Positions 6,006-8,432 of a DNA stretch of 8,432 nt are shown here, one piece after another. Made by a program: the position numbers and the translations under genes. The notes under the pieces were generated by a model that did no database searches, had not been told where the DNA came from, and saw only the letters and a program-made list of their open reading frames with translations. Positions within the stretch are counted from its first letter, which is position 1. Each line of letters begins with the position of its first letter. The stretch spans positions 1 to 8,432 of the forward strand of contig JAUSIA010000493.1 of assembly GCA_030648225.1 (NCBI GenBank), in the 5' to 3' direction. This DNA is from Ignavibacteria bacterium (GTDB taxonomy: Bacteria > Bacteroidota > Ignavibacteria > Ignavibacteriales > Ignavibacteriaceae).

Positions 6006-8432
6006 ATGTTCACTATTACCAATAATAAAGTTATTGCTTCATTATTCTTCTTGTTACTTTTGTTGGATGGTACATCTGTACATGCAGGGACAACGGGGAA
6101 AATTGCCGGAAAAATTTTTGATGCTGCAACTAAAGAACCCCTTATAGGGGCCAATATTATTATTGAAGGAACCAACCTTGGTGCCGCAGCCGATTTCGAC
6201 GGTAATTATTTCATAATAAATATTCCCCCCGGTACTTATAATATAAAAGCTTCGTTAGTCGGATACTCATCTGTTATATTTACAAATGTTAAAGTTTCTG
6301 TAGATCAAACCACAAAACTAGATTTTGAATTAAGTGAAGAATCAATTGAATTATCGGATGTAGTGGTTACTGCCGAAAGATCTATAGTAAGGAAAGATTT
6401 AACATCAACAGAGGAGACAATCAGCGGCGAAGATATTTCAATGCTTCCTCTTGAAGATGTTTCTGCAGTTGTAAATTTACAGGCTGGTGTGGTTAATGGT
6501 CATTTCAGAGGAGGTAGAGACAGCGAGGTTAAATACTTGATTGATGGAGTTCCGGTAAATGATGTTTATTCCGGTCAATCTTCACTATCTGCAGAAGTAA
6601 ACAGTATTGAGGAAATTCAGGTACTTACCGGTACATTTAATGCTGAATATGGAGAAGCCCTTTCAGGTGTTGTAAACCAGGTTACTAAAATTGCTGGCGA
6701 TAATTTTGATGGAGGTATTTCTGTCTATTCAGGAGATTATGTAAGTACACATAAAAGTATTTTTACAAATGTAGGTGATGTCAATCCAGCCGATGTTTAT
6801 AACATTCAGGGGAATTTGAGCGGACCCGTACCCGGAGTTGGAAATTTACTAAAGTTCTTTTTGTCCGGCAGGTACAACTATGATGAAGGTTCAATTTATG
6901 GACAAAGAATTTTTAATCCATCTGATTCTTCTAACTTCTCAGCTAATAACTCTGCAGACTGGTACGTTGGTTCTACAGGTGATAAAGAATATGTCCCGAT
7001 GAATTTTAGCAAGAGATTATCTCTTCAGGGCAAATTAGCAATTAATGTTAGCGGCGGAAAAGGTATTGTATTATCCGGTTTATACCAGGATAATAAATAC
7101 AAGGATTATGATCACCTCTATAAATTAAATCCGGATGGTGATTATCAAAAGTTTCAAAAGAGTTTTTTAGTTATAGCAAGCTATACACTTTTGCTAAGCA
7201 ACTCATCATTTATTGATTTTTCTGCTTCAGGAATCCAATCGGAATTTAAACAATATGTTTATGAAGACCCGAAGAATTTGCAGGGAGGATTATTTGTAAT
7301 CAACTTTTGGACGCCTCGCGAGGGAAATTATACAGAACCGGACCCGCGATATGTAAATCCTGATAGGAAAAAAGATGTTAGCGGGAATGCTTTTTTAACT
7401 GGCGGAACACAAAACTGGCATTTTAATCATATTACAACGAGCATAACCGGGAAAACTGATTTTACATGGCAGATTGATAATGTAAACCAAATTAAAACAG
7501 GACTTGATTTCACTTATCATGATTTGAAGTATGAAGATTTTCAAATAATTATTGATGCAACTTCAAATTTTAAACCTAAGATGCCCGAACCCGGCGCTTT
7601 TAATTTTAATATATATCATTCCAATCCGTATCAATTTGCCTATTACATTCAGGATAAAATAGAATACGATTATTTAATTGTTAATGTAGGTCTCAGGTTT
7701 GATTATTTTGAACCTGACGGAGAATATTTAAAGGATCCTAATAAAATTGATGAGTTGGATGAACTTCTACCCCCATTCCCTGATTCATTACTGATAAAAG
7801 CCACATCAAAATATCAGTTTAGTCCGAGGATCGGCTTGTCTTATCCTATTTCTGACAAAGGTGCAATTCATATTTCATACGGACATTTTTTCCAGATTCC
7901 GCCATTCGAAAATTTATACAGAAATCCAAACTTCAGAATTCCTTTAACGGGTGATTTCCCTCAGAATATCGGAAACACTATCGGAAATGCAGATCTTAAA
8001 CCCCAGCAAACGATTATGTATGAGATTGGTCTGCAGCAGGCACTGACAGATGAATTAGGAATTACAATTACGGGTTATTATAAAGATATTAGAAATTTAC
8101 TTGGGTCGGAAATATATATTAAAAATGAATTTAAAAAATTCAGTAAACTTGTTAACAGAGATTATGGTTCTGTAAAAGGTATCACTTTGTCTTTTGAAAA
8201 GAGATTTAGTTATGGAATTGGTGCTACATTAGATTATACATTTCAGGTTGCAAGAGGAAGTGCATCGGATCCTAATGCCGCTTTTAATAATGCCCAGTCA
8301 AATCCACCCATCGAGGAAAATAAGCAGCTTGTACCTTTAGATTGGGATAGAACCCACTCTCTGAATTTTACTTTGACGCTTGGCGTACCGGGAGATTACA
8401 TAGCAAGTTTTATAGGCAGACTCGGTTCAGGT
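6006..8432 (+). CDS. TonB-dependent receptor with carboxypeptidase-regulatory-like N-terminal domain (partial, 3' end missing)
   Basis: The frame is open from ATG 6006 to the window edge, giving 809 residues without a stop; full-length relatives are usually somewhat longer. The signal peptide is residues 1-27 (FLLLLL core, SVHA|G). Residues about 31-112 form the CarboxypepD_reg-like beta-sandwich (GKIFDAATKEPLIGANIIIE, DGNYFIINIPPGTYNI, VGYSS). SDVVVTAER (117-125) marks the TonB-box and plug boundary. The plug runs about 135-228, with FRGGRDSEVKYLIDGVPVND and NAEYGEALSGVVNQVT. The rest alternates aromatic-rich beta-barrel strands, including SPRIGLSYPIS and SYGHFFQIPPFENLY. It sits in the outer membrane and would import a bulky substrate using the proton motive force through TonB/ExbBD. 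AGGTGG (5995-6000), 5 bases upstream, fixes the start; ATG 6001 is followed at once by TAA. The neighbour suggests polymer or sugar uptake, but no SusD follows within the window and the substrate is unknown. Confidence 0.92.
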   Translation, partial: MFTITNNKVIASLFFLLLLLDGTSVHAGTTGKIAGKIFDAATKEPLIGANIIIEGTNLGAAADFDGNYFIINIPPGTYNIKASLVGYSSVIFTNVKVSVDQTTKLDFELSEESIELSDVVVTAERSIVRKDLTSTEETISGEDISMLPLEDVSAVVNLQAGVVNGHFRGGRDSEVKYLIDGVPVNDVYSGQSSLSAEVNSIEEIQVLTGTFNAEYGEALSGVVNQVTKIAGDNFDGGISVYSGDYVSTHKSIFTNVGDVNPADVYNIQGNLSGPVPGVGNLLKFFLSGRYNYDEGSIYGQRIFNPSDSSNFSANNSADWYVGSTGDKEYVPMNFSKRLSLQGKLAINVSGGKGIVLSGLYQDNKYKDYDHLYKLNPDGDYQKFQKSFLVIASYTLLLSNSSFIDFSASGIQSEFKQYVYEDPKNLQGGLFVINFWTPREGNYTEPDPRYVNPDRKKDVSGNAFLTGGTQNWHFNHITTSITGKTDFTWQIDNVNQIKTGLDFTYHDLKYEDFQIIIDATSNFKPKMPEPGAFNFNIYHSNPYQFAYYIQDKIEYDYLIVNVGLRFDYFEPDGEYLKDPNKIDELDELLPPFPDSLLIKATSKYQFSPRIGLSYPISDKGAIHISYGHFFQIPPFENLYRNPNFRIPLTGDFPQNIGNTIGNADLKPQQTIMYEIGLQQALTDELGITITGYYKDIRNLLGSEIYIKNEFKKFSKLVNRDYGSVKGITLSFEKRFSYGIGATLDYTFQVARGSASDPNAAFNNAQSNPPIEENKQLVPLDWDRTHSLNFTLTLGVPGDYIASFIGRLGSG

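Noticed and set aside
5954..6175. Minus-strand ORF of 73 codons
   Set aside because: It is antisense to the start of the TonB receptor, which has clear domain evidence.
1..8432. CRISPR array, tRNA or rRNA genes
   Set aside because: I saw no regularly spaced repeats and no tRNA- or rRNA-like sequence on either strand by eye.

Overview
The window looks like chromosomal DNA of an AT-rich member of the Ignavibacteria or a close relative in the Bacteroidota/Chlorobi lineage. The main evidence is the C-terminal domain of the protein at 4436-5905 (YPNPFNPST, then an LGREV-type strand and a KKMLLLK end), which is the type IX secretion sorting domain in the form typical of that group. A TonB-dependent receptor with a carboxypeptidase-regulatory-like N-terminus and a YfiT/DinB-type thiol transferase fit the same lineage. 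The assignment is inferred from protein style, not from a marker gene search.

Left part (1-2391, all plus strand): the tail of an unidentified gene; a small exported DUF4920-type protein (193-654) whose frame is interrupted by one TGA exactly where the family has the conserved Cys of its CxxxGCW motif; a two-helix membrane protein with a bacterial PH-like domain (704-1204); and mnmA, the tRNA U34 2-thiolase (1345-2391).

Middle part (2392-4435): mnmA converges on a minus-strand DinB/YfiT-family gene. Between them lie an AT-rich direct repeat and three tandem hairpins. Upstream of the YfiT-like gene is a 126-bp MITE-like element with terminal inverted repeats, internal REP-like hairpins and a possible TATC target duplication. 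Next comes a minus-strand single-domain response regulator with no kinase in view. The 580 bases after it carry no intact gene, only the frameshifted remnant of a membrane protein, a possible 28-residue ORF, and a 16-bp palindrome followed by a possible promoter.

Right part (4436-8432, plus strand): an exported protein with two tandem jelly-roll-like domains and a type IX sorting domain, a strong intrinsic terminator, then a TonB-dependent receptor that runs off the window. Together they look like a surface polymer-binding and uptake unit, probably for carbohydrate. No SusD, hydrolase or regulator is visible, so the substrate is unknown.

The most interesting observation is the in-frame TGA in the DUF4920 gene. 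Sec in place of a family-conserved Cys is a real possibility, and such a selenoprotein is not one I know to be described. A nonsense mutation or a base-call error would look the same here, and I could not find a convincing SECIS element by eye.
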